Shown piece by piece: positions 53,084 to 60,255 of a DNA stretch of 64,000 bases. Source of the DNA: Phaeobacter gallaeciensis DSM 26640. GTDB taxonomy: Bacteria > Pseudomonadota > Alphaproteobacteria > Rhodobacterales > Rhodobacteraceae. Location of the stretch: the NCBI RefSeq assembly GCF_000511385.1, contig NC_023137.1:2239001-2303000 (forward strand), written 5' to 3'. A program made the translations under genes and the position numbers. Each line of letters starts with the position of its first letter. Within the stretch, counting starts at the first letter, position 1. The notes under the pieces were generated by a model, which saw only the letters and a list, made by a program, of their open reading frames with translations, was not told the DNA's origin and searched no databases.

Positions 53084-53674
53084 TCACCCGGCAACCCTTT
53101 GCACAAGCCCTTGCGTATCTTCACCAGATACACGCCGGTCACCAAATGTCATCTCATACCAAACCCGACCGGCCTCAACTTTTTTCACATCCACAAAGAA
53201 GCCCTTGAACGGCCCGCCGATCAGTTTGGCCGGCTCTCCCGCGCACGGCATGAATGCGCGGATGCGCTCTTGCTCTTGCCGCTCCTGTTCAGTCGGCAGG
53301 CCCATTGCTTGATCAACGTCGTCTTGCGTCAACCGTACAGGCTTGTCAGCTATCGAGAACACGCCAGACACGATGCGGCGCTGACGCATAACGTCCCAAT
53401 GGGGTTCGTAACTGAACTTGGCATAGATGATGCGGGCTATCATCGGCGACACGAATTCCCTATCCTGGCCGTTCACCTTGCGGAACTTGGATACCTCCGG
53501 GTAAACGACCTGCACCCCCGCGCCATCAAGGACACGCCCTAGCACCTCCTTGGTGTGGGCCTCTTTCTGCGGGGCGGTGATAAGGGCATGCCATACGGGT
53601 TCGCAGGGCTTGCCCACGATGCCGCGTGATGACCGGAACGGCCACGGGTCGCCTTCTTTCAGGTTTAGCGTCAT
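53084..53674 (-). CDS. NusG-like transcription factor (candidate phage antiterminator)
   Basis: 196 residues from ATG 53674, which overlaps the preceding stop (ATGA). WHALITAPQKEAHTKEVLGRVLDGAGVQVVYPEV is an NGN-type start (NusG: W-Y-x-x-x-x-x-x-G-x-E). The C-terminal GEPAKLIGGPFKGFFVDVKKVEAGRVWYEMTFGDRRV is a KOW domain. In NusG paralogues NGN binds RNA polymerase and KOW binds ribosome, Rho or RNA. Last gene of the early-left operon, next to the late region: the place of a Q-like late activator. Confidence 0.78.
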   Translation of the reverse strand: MTLNLKEGDPWPFRSSRGIVGKPCEPVWHALITAPQKEAHTKEVLGRVLDGAGVQVVYPEVSKFRKVNGQDREFVSPMIARIIYAKFSYEPHWDVMRQRRIVSGVFSIADKPVRLTQDDVDQAMGLPTEQERQEQERIRAFMPCAGEPAKLIGGPFKGFFVDVKKVEAGRVWYEMTFGDRRVSGEDTQGLVQRVAG

Positions 53675-53946
53675 TGGCGCGGCCCCATCAGCCGTGAAAT
53701 CACGCGATTTGGCCAGCAGAAAAACCGGCAGAGAACCACCCAAGCGCGAGACAGCCCCGCATCAGCGACTGCATTAGGTATTTCGGCATATATCCAATAG
53801 ACCTCAATACCGTCGTCCTCCAAATTACGGCCTAGCCCTAGGTCAACCTTAACGCACCACTCATGGCGATGGCCTCTGACCCTTATCTCTCCATGCGCTG
53901 GATAGTAATCAAGCTGGCTGAATTTCATTGGCTTAACTCTCGTCAT
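53671..53946 (-). CDS. Small phage protein, unknown
   Basis: 91 residues, with ATGA overlaps to both neighbours. KFSQLDYYPAHGEIRVRGHRHEWCVKVDLGLGRN is beta-like, then a more hydrophobic end (AWVVLCRFFCWPNRVISRL). Not recognised. Co-translated with the NusG-like gene. Confidence 0.6.
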   Translation of the reverse strand: MTRVKPMKFSQLDYYPAHGEIRVRGHRHEWCVKVDLGLGRNLEDDGIEVYWIYAEIPNAVADAGLSRAWVVLCRFFCWPNRVISRLMGPRQ

Positions 53947-54344
53947 TGCTTTCCCCCTGCCTGCTTACGGTGCAGCGAAATGCCCGAACTGATGGTCGTC
54001 GCGCTCCTGTTCCCAAACACCTGCGCTATGATCCGTTGCGGGACGCTGTGGTCCTCGGTAAGCACTCGCCAGCACTCGCGGCGCAACGATGTAAGGCCGC
54101 AGGAAGGGCTCGCACCGCCGCTGCTGGCGCCTGCGAGGAACTCAGACAGATCAACGCCCCGACAAGCGGCAAACTCTTCGGCGACTTCCATAACCTGCTT
54201 TTCGTGCTGCCGATCAGAGATGGCCTGTTTCTTCGGCTTGGTGCGCGACCTGACGCGAACCGGCTCCGCTCCGGAGGCTCGCCAACTCCTGTGCATTGCC
54301 AAGTTTTCAGCGCGGGCAAGCTCAATCATTCTGTGCATGCTCAT
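53943..54344 (-). CDS. DnaA-domain-IV-like DNA-binding protein (first of two)
   Basis: 133 residues. The C-terminal part LRRECWRVLTEDHSVPQRIIAQVFGNRSATTISSGISLHRKQ aligns with the helix-turn-helix and signature helix of DnaA domain IV (IGRxFGxRDHTTVxxAxxK). No AAA+ ATPase part. N-terminal Arg/Lys-rich region. Likely a replication initiator helper or transcription regulator within the replication operon. Confidence 0.65.
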   Translation of the reverse strand: MSMHRMIELARAENLAMHRSWRASGAEPVRVRSRTKPKKQAISDRQHEKQVMEVAEEFAACRGVDLSEFLAGASSGGASPSCGLTSLRRECWRVLTEDHSVPQRIIAQVFGNRSATTISSGISLHRKQAGGKQ

Positions 54345-54763
54345 AAGTTAGGCCCTCGATAATCGTCATGCCTATGGGTCAAGGTGGCGCCGAGGTCTCG
54401 GGTCTCTCTGTACTTCTTGAAGCCCGGCGCATTGAGGTTCTCTTTTTGTGTTCCCCAAGCGAGATTGTCAGGGCGGTTGTTTGCAGGGTTTTCGTCAAGG
54501 TGCATTACCACTGACTTTTCAGATGGGCTCGGGCCGTGGAACGCCTCGCATACAAGCCGATGGACTTTGAAAGTCTTGCCCTTGTAGACGGCGATAAATC
54601 GGCAATCCTGCTTGTTCCAAACGCCGAAGTGGGGCTGCCCGCCATATTGACGTTTGCCCCCACGCGGCATCCGCGCCGAGTACGGTTTGACCATTATGCG
54701 GCCCTCACTTGAAACAAGATATTGGGGTGCGCTCTCCGGGATTTTCCAAACTTCGCCCATCAT
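54341..54763 (-). CDS. HNH endonuclease with NUMOD4-like N-terminus
   Basis: 140 residues. EVWKIPESAPQYLVSSEGRI is a NUMOD4 motif; FKVHRLVCEAFHG... VVMHLDENPANNRPDNLAWGTQKEN is an HNH core with the final NxxH/N pattern. Free-standing HNH proteins of this type are often homing endonucleases inserted between phage genes. Overlaps ssb by one base (TAATG). Confidence 0.88.
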   Translation of the reverse strand: MMGEVWKIPESAPQYLVSSEGRIMVKPYSARMPRGGKRQYGGQPHFGVWNKQDCRFIAVYKGKTFKVHRLVCEAFHGPSPSEKSVVMHLDENPANNRPDNLAWGTQKENLNAPGFKKYRETRDLGATLTHRHDDYRGPNL

Positions 54764-55233
54764 TAGAAAGGTATCTCCGTATCATCAATGTTGTGCGAAG
54801 ACCCGCCCTGGCTCCCGTAGCCGGACCCCTGATCCCCGCAGCCGCCGCTATCCCCGCCACCGCCGGAGCTACTGCCGCCCTGAGCGCTGTCCAGCATGGT
54901 CAGCGTCCCGCCGATGCCCTGCAATACGACCTCAGTTGAGTACCGGTCCTGGCCGCTCTGGTCCTGCCATTTTCGGGTCTGCAACTGGCCTTCGATGTAG
55001 ACCTTGGAGCCTTTGCGAAGGTATTGCTCTGCCACGCGAACCAAGCCCTCGGAGAAGATCGAGACAGAATGCCACTCCGTCTTTTCGCGGCGTTCGCCCG
55101 TGTTGCGGTCTTTCCACGTCTCAGAAGTTGCCAAACGCAGGTTGCAGACCTTGCCGCCGTTCTGGAAGCTGCGGACTTCGGGGTCACGGCCCAAATTTCC
55201 GATCAACTGGACCTTGTTCAAACTGCCTGCCAT
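54763..55233 (-). CDS. ssb: Single-stranded DNA-binding protein
   Basis: 156 residues. OB-fold (1-110: [52 protein letters not shown], split by the usual W and F contacts), Gly/Ser-rich linker, and the canonical acidic tail DDTEIPF that recruits replication partners. Phage copy, in the replication operon, one base overlap with neighbours. Confidence 0.97.
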   Translation of the reverse strand: MAGSLNKVQLIGNLGRDPEVRSFQNGGKVCNLRLATSETWKDRNTGERREKTEWHSVSIFSEGLVRVAEQYLRKGSKVYIEGQLQTRKWQDQSGQDRYSTEVVLQGIGGTLTMLDSAQGGSSSGGGGDSGGCGDQGSGYGSQGGSSHNIDDTEIPF

Positions 55234-55601
55234 CAGCTGGCCTCCAATTCTGCTTTGTGTTTCTGGATGCCTGAAAGGATCGTGGTGTGATGCCGCCCAA
55301 AGTGCTGGCCGATCTGCTCAAGGCTGTAACCTCGGCCATGAAGCTCGGCCCAGATCTTCCGACGGGGGATCTTGAAGTGATCGAACCGCGAGGGGCCGCG
55401 AAGCTCACTCGGCAAGACCTTGTGCGCCATGGCAACGGTCTCCGTGACCTGCTCCATCAGGCTTGATGGGGTTGCGACGGAACCGGGCTTCATCCGGTCG
55501 TGCAGCCCAGCGGTGTAGGCGTCCTGACGGATCTTTTCCACCAGTTCTGCGCGCTCTTTGGCGTGGCGCAGCTCCATTTCTATGAGGCTCTCGGTGGTCA
55601 T
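55233..55601 (-). CDS. DnaA-domain-IV-like DNA-binding protein (second of two)
   Basis: 122 residues. [43 protein letters not shown] closely follows DnaA domain IV, including the HHTTI equivalent of DHTTV that contacts the DnaA box. N-terminal helical region ([23 protein letters not shown]). No ATPase. Directly upstream of ssb; probably recognises the phage origin or host DnaA boxes. Confidence 0.72.
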   Translation of the reverse strand: MTTESLIEMELRHAKERAELVEKIRQDAYTAGLHDRMKPGSVATPSSLMEQVTETVAMAHKVLPSELRGPSRFDHFKIPRRKIWAELHGRGYSLEQIGQHFGRHHTTILSGIQKHKAELEAS

Positions 55602-56071
55602 TCTGCGGCCCCCTGCGAAGAGGCTCCAAAGCGGCGAGGCTTGAAACCGATATCGCGCATGATCTGATCCGCGTTGGCCGGATCCCCGCGCCGGGCGCTC
55701 GGCTCAGGCTCAGGGCGCGGAAGGCTCTGCACCGCCTTGGCACGGGCCTTGATGATCTCTGCGCGGATATGCCCCTCGTTGGGCATCTTGTTCGGGTTGC
55801 TGAGAACAGCGGCGCGGCAAGCGGCCTGAACCTCGGTGAGCGGGAAATCTTGCAGGGCGTTCATCCAGTCGACCAGCATCCGGTCGTGCGCTGCTGATCC
55901 TCGGTCGCGCTCCCAGCCGAAACGGTCGAACTTCTTGGCGAGAACTTCAAGCTCAACCGCCACCATAGCCCGATGTTTCGCCAAGTCCTGCGAGCCGAGC
56001 GATCTGCTCAAGGGCAGGGTCAGGCCGGTTTTCGGGTCGGCGGGAAGCTGGTGCGTTGCGGGGGTGGACAT
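55598..56071 (-). CDS. Replication-region protein, possible helicase-loader-like
   Basis: 157 residues. WMNALQDFPLTEVQAACRAAVLSNPNKMPNEGHIRAEIIKAR resembles, loosely, the domain of phage P-type and DnaT-like loaders that scan cut-offs by crop-like repeats (W-x-x-A-L-x-x-F-P). It overlaps the initiator gene upstream by 119 bases, unusually long. AAAGG precedes the ATG. Assigned by position. Confidence 0.5.
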   Translation of the reverse strand: MSTPATHQLPADPKTGLTLPLSRSLGSQDLAKHRAMVAVELEVLAKKFDRFGWERDRGSAAHDRMLVDWMNALQDFPLTEVQAACRAAVLSNPNKMPNEGHIRAEIIKARAKAVQSLPRPEPEPSARRGDPANADQIMRDIGFKPRRFGASSQGAAE

Positions 56072-56750
56072 GGTTTTCGCCTTTCAGAACTTCGGTGATG
56101 TAAGGGATCGGGTCGTGGGTTCCGGCCTGCTGCGCGGCCTCAATTGCAAAGAGGACGGCGGGCGGCCCGGCCTCCTTGATCCACTTTCCGATCATCCGGC
56201 CGGGGTCTTTGACGCCCATCGCCGCAAGGATTGGCTTGCCAACTTTCCAGACGGCTTGCGTGGATGCGGAAACAACAACGATCTCGCCGCTAGGCTCAGT
56301 CGGCGGCGCAGCCGCGCGCTCTCCGTCAGGAGAGGTTGTTTTATTGTTTAATTGTTCTTTATTGGGTTGCTGGCGGGTTGCTGGTGGGTTGGCGCTTGGG
56401 TTTCCGGGCGTTTCCTTAGCCTGATATTCCTCATAATTACATATGGTTATGATGGTGCGCCTTTGGGTTGCCTTGCCGGTTACGATTTGGGTTATCGCGC
56501 CTTCGGCCTCCAGCAGCCCCAAGAACGTGCGGAGCGCCTGCCGTCCCATGCCGGTTTCAGCTTCCATCTGACGCTGAGAAACGCAGAGTTGCCCGCGCTT
56601 CACGTCGATCATCTTGCCGCCGACGTTGAACCGGGTATCCTTCCATGCAGCCTTGTGCAGCATCCAGTGCCACGCGCCGACTCGGTGCGCGGATCCAGAG
56701 AAAATGGGGTGGTCCCAAATCTTGCGGTAACTACAGATCCAGCCACTCAT
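55953..56750 (-). CDS. Phage replication initiator (O/DnaD-like, winged helix)
   Basis: 265 residues. N-terminal winged-helix part (SYRKIWDHPIF... VKRGQLCVSQRQMEAETGMGRQALRTFLGLLEAEGAI) is the form found in phage replisome organisers. Central Gln/Pro/Asn-rich region (NPSANPPATRQQPNKEQLNNK) contains the candidate origin in its DNA. C-terminal domain (VWKVGKPILAAMGVKDPGRMIGKWIKEAG) helical. As in lambda O, origin within the initiator gene is likely. Confidence 0.72.
   Translation of the reverse strand: MSGWICSYRKIWDHPIFSGSAHRVGAWHWMLHKAAWKDTRFNVGGKMIDVKRGQLCVSQRQMEAETGMGRQALRTFLGLLEAEGAITQIVTGKATQRRTIITICNYEEYQAKETPGNPSANPPATRQQPNKEQLNNKTTSPDGERAAAPPTEPSGEIVVVSASTQAVWKVGKPILAAMGVKDPGRMIGKWIKEAGPPAVLFAIEAAQQAGTHDPIPYITEVLKGENHVHPRNAPASRRPENRPDPALEQIARLAGLGETSGYGGG
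56337..56409. other. Candidate replication origin inside the initiator gene
   Basis: A 27-base A+T-rich tract (56337-56363) is followed by repeats GGGTTGCTGGC (56364), GGGTTGCTGGT (56375), and looser GGGTTGGCGCTT (56386) and GGGTTTCC (56398), an iteron-like array of 11-12 base period. The location matches ori within lambda O. Confidence 0.45.
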
Positions 56751-57280
56751 GACGCACCCACAATGCGAAGGCTCTTTGCCTCTTGCTGGCGTTTCCTGGC
56801 AGCCTCTGCCTGCCTCTCTACAGCTGGGAGGATATCGGCACCTTCGACGTGATAGAGAACATCCACGACCTCCGATGGGTGGAAAGCATCTCTCATGACC
56901 TCATACACGGATGGCCTGAGGGCGGAGATGTCCACAAAGTAGTCGGTATCGACAATCGTTTGGTCTGGGATGAACTCGCCCACCAGGCACTCGACCTGCC
57001 ACCTCAGGTCATTATCCAGGTGCTGCATTACCTCTGAAACCTCGACGCGAAAGAACTCACGGGAGGCATTGACGCGCTGATCATGAAACTTCTCATGTGC
57101 GCGCAACTCCATCTCAACGCAATTGGGCGAAAAAACCTCGTATGCGACCTGAAATGGTGTAGGCACTCCCGTCTGCCATAGCTCGTTGGCTCGCTGCGCG
57201 ACGGACCTTTCCGTCCGGCCTATTTTCAGGATCCCGGGCATGCTCGGGTTTCTCAAAACATAGACGTATCCCTTGCTCAT
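56747..57280 (-). CDS. T5orf172/GIY-YIG-type domain protein
   Basis: 177 residues. GYVYVLRNPSMPGILKIGRTERSVAQRANELWQTG is the GIY-YIG-like T5orf172 motif with the conserved Y, R and later E (ELRAHEKFHDQRVNASREFFRV). Role uncertain: nuclease or DNA-end processing. Overlaps neighbours by four bases. Confidence 0.8.
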   Translation of the reverse strand: MSKGYVYVLRNPSMPGILKIGRTERSVAQRANELWQTGVPTPFQVAYEVFSPNCVEMELRAHEKFHDQRVNASREFFRVEVSEVMQHLDNDLRWQVECLVGEFIPDQTIVDTDYFVDISALRPSVYEVMRDAFHPSEVVDVLYHVEGADILPAVERQAEAARKRQQEAKSLRIVGAS

Positions 57281-57585
57281 GAGATCTCACCTCGATATTC
57301 CACGCCAATCACCGCGAGGGCCTCAGCGACAGTCGATGCCACCGCTTTCTGCCCGCGCCATGTGGCGTGCCATTTCTGTTGATCAGGGGTCAGCTTGCGG
57401 GCGCTTGGCGGCTTGCTGCCGTCCTTCACCTCGATCAGGAAGCTTTGCCCGCGAAAGCCGACGGCGAGGTCAGGAAAGCCATCACCAGCGGCGTGTGTGG
57501 GTGTGACAGTGGCCCCAGCGGCGCGAAGGGCTGCGACGACCTCACCCTGATTGGCGTCCACCTTGGCTGCGTATCGTCTTGCCAT
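57277..57585 (-). CDS. VRR-NUC-type nuclease
   Basis: 102 residues. DGFPDLAVGFRGQSFLIEVKDG carries the PD-(D/E)xK core (D, E-x-K). VRR-NUC domains of this size act as phage Holliday-junction or flap nucleases. In the replication operon; four-base overlap with the previous gene. Confidence 0.85.
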   Translation of the reverse strand: MARRYAAKVDANQGEVVAALRAAGATVTPTHAAGDGFPDLAVGFRGQSFLIEVKDGSKPPSARKLTPDQQKWHATWRGQKAVASTVAEALAVIGVEYRGEIS

Positions 57586-57887
57586 CAGTTCTGCCCCCTT
57601 GCGCGGCGCATACGGCGAATGCAGCGGTTCATGATCTTGGTGCGCTCCGCGATGGTGTCTGAGAGGATCTTCTGGCGGCGCATGATACGAGGAGCCAGTT
57701 TGGCCAGACGCGCCAGCTCCGCCTCATTGGCGTGTTCCATCCATGGGGCGCCAAGGCCGAATAGGTCGTCCAGAGGCGGCCCGCCGTTGTCGCCAATCGC
57801 GGCAGCCCATTCAGCGGCCATGCGGTCTTCTGCGGCCTCTTGCGCTTCAACGAGGCGCAGCAGTCGATCAAGTCCATCATCAAGCAT
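57585..57887 (-). CDS. Small helical phage protein
   Basis: 100 residues, helical and charged (LDRLLRLVEAQEAAEDRMAAEWAAA, then ELARLAKLAPRIMRRQKILSDTIAERTKIMNRCIRRMRRARG). One-base overlap with the nuclease gene. Not recognised; basic C-terminus suggests nucleic acid contact. Confidence 0.6.
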   Translation of the reverse strand: MLDDGLDRLLRLVEAQEAAEDRMAAEWAAAIGDNGGPPLDDLFGLGAPWMEHANEAELARLAKLAPRIMRRQKILSDTIAERTKIMNRCIRRMRRARGQN

Positions 57888-57929
57888 GGCTTATTGCCTC
57901 TCTGTGTGTAGTGCAGGTCGGTGTACTGC

Positions 57930-58112
57930 TCAGCGTGAAATCAGCCGCCCCAGCGCCTTTGACAGGCGGTTGCGAATGCTCTTGGTGGAATTGGATTTGA
58001 CTGCGCGGCACGGGCACTCAGCCAGCGCCACCATCAGTCCATGAGCCTCTGAGCGCGGCAGGCGGATGACGATTTCGTCACCCTCAGCCCTGACGGTTGG
58101 CGCGGCACTCAT
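57930..58112 (-). CDS. Small phage protein
   Basis: 60 residues from ATG 58112, overlapping the previous stop. AEGDEIVIRLPRSEAHGLMVALAECPCRAVKSNSTKSIRNRLSKALGR: one strand then helices, with positive charge at the C-terminus. Unknown function; early-left operon. Confidence 0.55.
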   Translation of the reverse strand: MSAAPTVRAEGDEIVIRLPRSEAHGLMVALAECPCRAVKSNSTKSIRNRLSKALGRLISR

Positions 58113-58234
58113 ACCCGCCACCCCATGTGTGTGCGGATGCGCTCTGCGCGGGCTTTGAGGGCTTGATACCTGCGATATGCACGGCGGGATCTGGCCTCGT
58201 ACCAACGGGCCAAGAGGTGCAAGCGGACACTCAT
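58109..58234 (-). CDS. Very small basic protein, coupled
   Basis: 41 residues, SVRLHLLARWYEARSRRAYRRYQALKARAERIRTHMGWRV. Its ATG overlaps the preceding stop (ATGA), and its TGA overlaps the next ATG. The double overlap supports translation. Strongly Arg-rich; function unknown. Confidence 0.55.
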   Translation of the reverse strand: MSVRLHLLARWYEARSRRAYRRYQALKARAERIRTHMGWRV

Positions 58235-58554
58235 TTCGGCCCCTCTATCTGCTGGAAGACGATCTCAGCGCCAGCGATCAGAAGCACTTTGAGAACAATC
58301 GGCCCCGGCGCGTCATTGTGGCAGTTCAGCCAGTTGTTGACCGTGCGGGCGTTGACCTCCAATGCCACCGCCGCGCGCTTGCAGAGGTCATGATCCGAGG
58401 TGGCCGGGAACGCGACCCAGAGCATATCCGAGAAAAACCGGCGGGCCGTTTTACGGTTGCTTTGCGGTTTTGCAAGATTTTTCCAGCCGTCGCGCATACG
58501 TCTGATGCGTGAGGATGAAACGGGTGTAGCCAAGGAGGATCGTGAATGGGTCAT
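58231..58554 (-). CDS. Helix-turn-helix-like phage regulator
   Basis: 107 residues from ATG 58554 (an in-frame start lies at 58566). DLCKRAAVALEVNARTVNNWLNCHNDAPGPIVLKVLLIAG is HTH-like: helix, turn (EVNART), recognition helix with NNW. Position immediately after the Cro-like gene parallels a CII-type regulator. Inference. Confidence 0.55.
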   Translation of the reverse strand: MTHSRSSLATPVSSSRIRRMRDGWKNLAKPQSNRKTARRFFSDMLWVAFPATSDHDLCKRAAVALEVNARTVNNWLNCHNDAPGPIVLKVLLIAGAEIVFQQIEGPK

Positions 58555-58587
58555 GTGAAGTCCCAAATTCTGATTTTACAGGGAGGG

Positions 58588-58803
58588 TTAGGCGGCGGAG
58601 AGCTGCATGGCTTTACGAAGCTCTTGCATCTTCTCGCGAACCTTGGAGCGCGTCCCTTCGCGCGGCTCCATGCCGCTCCGAAGCCCAGACACAAAGCCTG
58701 GATCATTCAGTGCTTCTCGACCCAAACGAGAAGGGGCGACCCCAGTTTCGCTCAGGAACTTTTCAACTTCGGATTTGAACTCAGGTAGCATCATGATTGG
58801 CAT
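58588..58803 (-). CDS. Cro-like/immunity-region regulator
   Basis: 71 residues from ATG 58803; other starts at 58794 and GTG 58824. FLSETGVAPSRLGREALNDPGFVSGLRSGMEP is a helix-turn-helix of the small Cro/repressor type. First gene of the early-left operon, with operators just upstream shared with the repressor gene on the other strand. Start uncertain because no clear ribosome site exists. Confidence 0.62.
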   Translation of the reverse strand: MPIMMLPEFKSEVEKFLSETGVAPSRLGREALNDPGFVSGLRSGMEPREGTRSKVREKMQELRKAMQLSAA

Positions 58804-58807
58804 GATG

Positions 58808-58879
58808 TAGGATTTATCCCTCACTGTAAAGAGGATTTATCCCATTTGCGGCCATCTGCTGCATGTAGGATAGTCCCTA
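58808..58879. promoter_or_regulatory. Repressor operator cluster, three sites
   Basis: TAGGATTTATCCCT (58808-58821), GAGGATTTATCCCA (58831-58844) and TAGGATAGTCCCTA (58866-58879), half-sites of a TAGGA-N4-TCCTA palindrome, between the divergent Cro-like and repressor genes. The third ends one base before the repressor ATG, so autoregulation is likely. Confidence 0.8.
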
Positions 58880-58880
58880 C

Positions 58881-59516
58881 ATGGACACTGGACAGATGAT
58901 CGCAGAACGAATTGAGAACTTGGTGCAAGCAAAGGGCACCAACCCAAGGGCAGTGTCCTTGGCCGCAGGCATGAGCCCGACCGGTGTTCGTGACATTATC
59001 ATCCGCAAAACGAAGAACCCAACCTTCGCCAACATACTAAAAATTGCTGAAGTATTGGAGGTGGATGTCACGGAGATTATCGGTGGCAAAGCGCCTCAAC
59101 GTGACACCATCGCCATAGCCGGTAAAGTCGGCGCCGGGGCGCAGGTTCCTGTATTCGACGTCTACGAAAAGGGCGACGGCCCGCAGGTTGAGTGTCCACC
59201 CGGCCTATCACCGCACGGCATTGTTGCTGTTGAGGTCGAAGGCGACAGCATGGAGCCGGTATATTCTGCCGGAGACCTGCTGTTTTACACGCGGGATAGC
59301 TCGGAGGGTGTCCCCGGAGACGTCATCGGCCACCGCTGCGTTTGTGAGGATGCTGACGGAATGGGCTGGGTAAAACAGGTCAAGGCTGGGGATGAGCCTG
59401 GGCTCTTTCATCTTATTTCATTGAACCCTACAGGTGCAAATATGTGGAATGTGCACCTCAAGTGGGCTGCGCGGGTCAGGCTGCATTGGCCGGTGGAGTT
59501 TGTGAGGAAAAAATGA
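58881..59516 (+). CDS. CI-like phage repressor, S24 peptidase
   Basis: 211 residues. N-terminal HTH (residues 5-65: IENLVQAKGTNPRAVSLAAGMSPTGVRDIII). Cleavage site AG in AIAGKVGAGAQ. Peptidase S24 part with nucleophile Ser in VEGDSMEPVYSAGD and Lys in GWVKQVKAG. LexA-like, so SOS induction through RecA* is expected. A possible -35 TTGCGG (58846) and -10 GATAGT (58869) would place the start at the ATG, i.e. a leaderless mRNA. Operators overlap. Confidence 0.92.
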   Translation: MDTGQMIAERIENLVQAKGTNPRAVSLAAGMSPTGVRDIIIRKTKNPTFANILKIAEVLEVDVTEIIGGKAPQRDTIAIAGKVGAGAQVPVFDVYEKGDGPQVECPPGLSPHGIVAVEVEGDSMEPVYSAGDLLFYTRDSSEGVPGDVIGHRCVCEDADGMGWVKQVKAGDEPGLFHLISLNPTGANMWNVHLKWAARVRLHWPVEFVRKK

Positions 59517-59773
59517 CTGAAATCAGCACCGAAACTGAGGCCGGAAGTATTAGCGAACTGGTAGCAAGAGTTGAAGCTCTTGAGCTGGAAACTGCATACC
59601 TGAAATCAGCTATCGTTATATTAGCAACCGCCGATCTAAACGCCGCAGCGGTTTCTACGGAGCGATCTTCAAGTTCGAACGGAAAAAGTGAATCATACGA
59701 CAAAATGCTGGAGCTGCATGAGCGGATGTTTGATCTTCTCTCTATAAAGCCAAAGGACAGCGGCGATGAATAG
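59513..59773 (+). CDS. Small coiled protein in repressor operon
   Basis: 86 residues, ATG overlapping the repressor stop (ATGA). SISELVARVEALELETAYLKSAIVILATADLNAA: short coiled coil, then a hydrophobic patch and a Ser/Lys-rich stretch. Expressed with the repressor, so active in the lysogen; unknown function. Confidence 0.6.
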   Translation: MTEISTETEAGSISELVARVEALELETAYLKSAIVILATADLNAAAVSTERSSSSNGKSESYDKMLELHERMFDLLSIKPKDSGDE

Positions 59774-60050
59774 CACAGTTTCCGATCTGGCCGACTATAA
59801 GAAAACCTTGAAATCCAGCGGCGGAGGGGGCACTTATGACCCTATGGAAGTACGCGTTGCAAAGCTTGAGGCTGAACTGCACTCCATCGACAGAAGGCTC
59901 GATGGGATTGATCGCCGCCTTGACCGCATTGAGGATAAGATCCCCTCTAAGTGGGACATGGCGCAGGTTATTTTCTACGTAGTTGGGGCCCTGATGGCTG
60001 CTGCCATCTTTGGCCCGCGACTACTGGGGTTGATATCCGCAGCAACCTAA
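59766..60050 (+). CDS. Lysogeny-expressed coiled-coil membrane protein
   Basis: 94 residues, overlapping the preceding gene by eight bases. Coiled coil (EVRVAKLEAELHSIDRRLDGIDRRLDRIEDKI) and a C-terminal transmembrane helix (VIFYVVGALMAAAIFG). XhlA-like layout. Last gene of the repressor operon, followed by a terminator; candidate superinfection-exclusion or lysogenic conversion protein (inference). Confidence 0.65.
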   Translation: MNSTVSDLADYKKTLKSSGGGGTYDPMEVRVAKLEAELHSIDRRLDGIDRRLDRIEDKIPSKWDMAQVIFYVVGALMAAAIFGPRLLGLISAAT

Positions 60051-60073
60051 TTGTAGCTCTATTGTAAATCGAC

Positions 60074-60100
60074 AACCCCGCTTCGGCGGGGTTTTTCTTT
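60074..60100 (+). terminator. Intrinsic terminator of the repressor operon
   Basis: AACCCCGC (60074-60081), TTCG loop, GCGGGGTT (60086-60093), then TTTCTTT. It lies 23 bases past the 94-residue protein gene. Confidence 0.94.
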
Positions 60101-60178
60101 GCGCGCTATGCAGTGAGTTTTGAGCTGAGGGGTGGCATCACCCTTGTAGCATCTATGGCGATGGGTGAAAATAAATTG

Positions 60179-60229
60179 TAGGATTTATCCTCTTTATTTA
60201 TTGACGTAGGATTTTTCCTACATTATGTT
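60179..60229 (+). promoter_or_regulatory. Early-right promoter with two repressor operators
   Basis: -35 TTGACG (60201-60206) and -10 TATGTT (60224-60229) with a 17-base spacer. Operator TAGGATTTTTCCTA (60207-60220, near-perfect palindrome) fills the spacer; a second, TAGGATTTATCCTC, is at 60179-60192. Repressor binding would block RNA polymerase directly. Drives 60256 onwards. Confidence 0.85.
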
Positions 60230-60255
60230 GGTTCTCAAGCAACGGGAGAGCCAAC

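Noticed and set aside
52614..53087. 157-codon minus frame starting with a GTG that overlaps the stop of the NusG-like gene
   Set aside because: Composition (Arg/Pro/Ser-rich, no domains) looks like a non-coding frame in GC-rich DNA, there is no ribosome site, and it spans likely hairpins.
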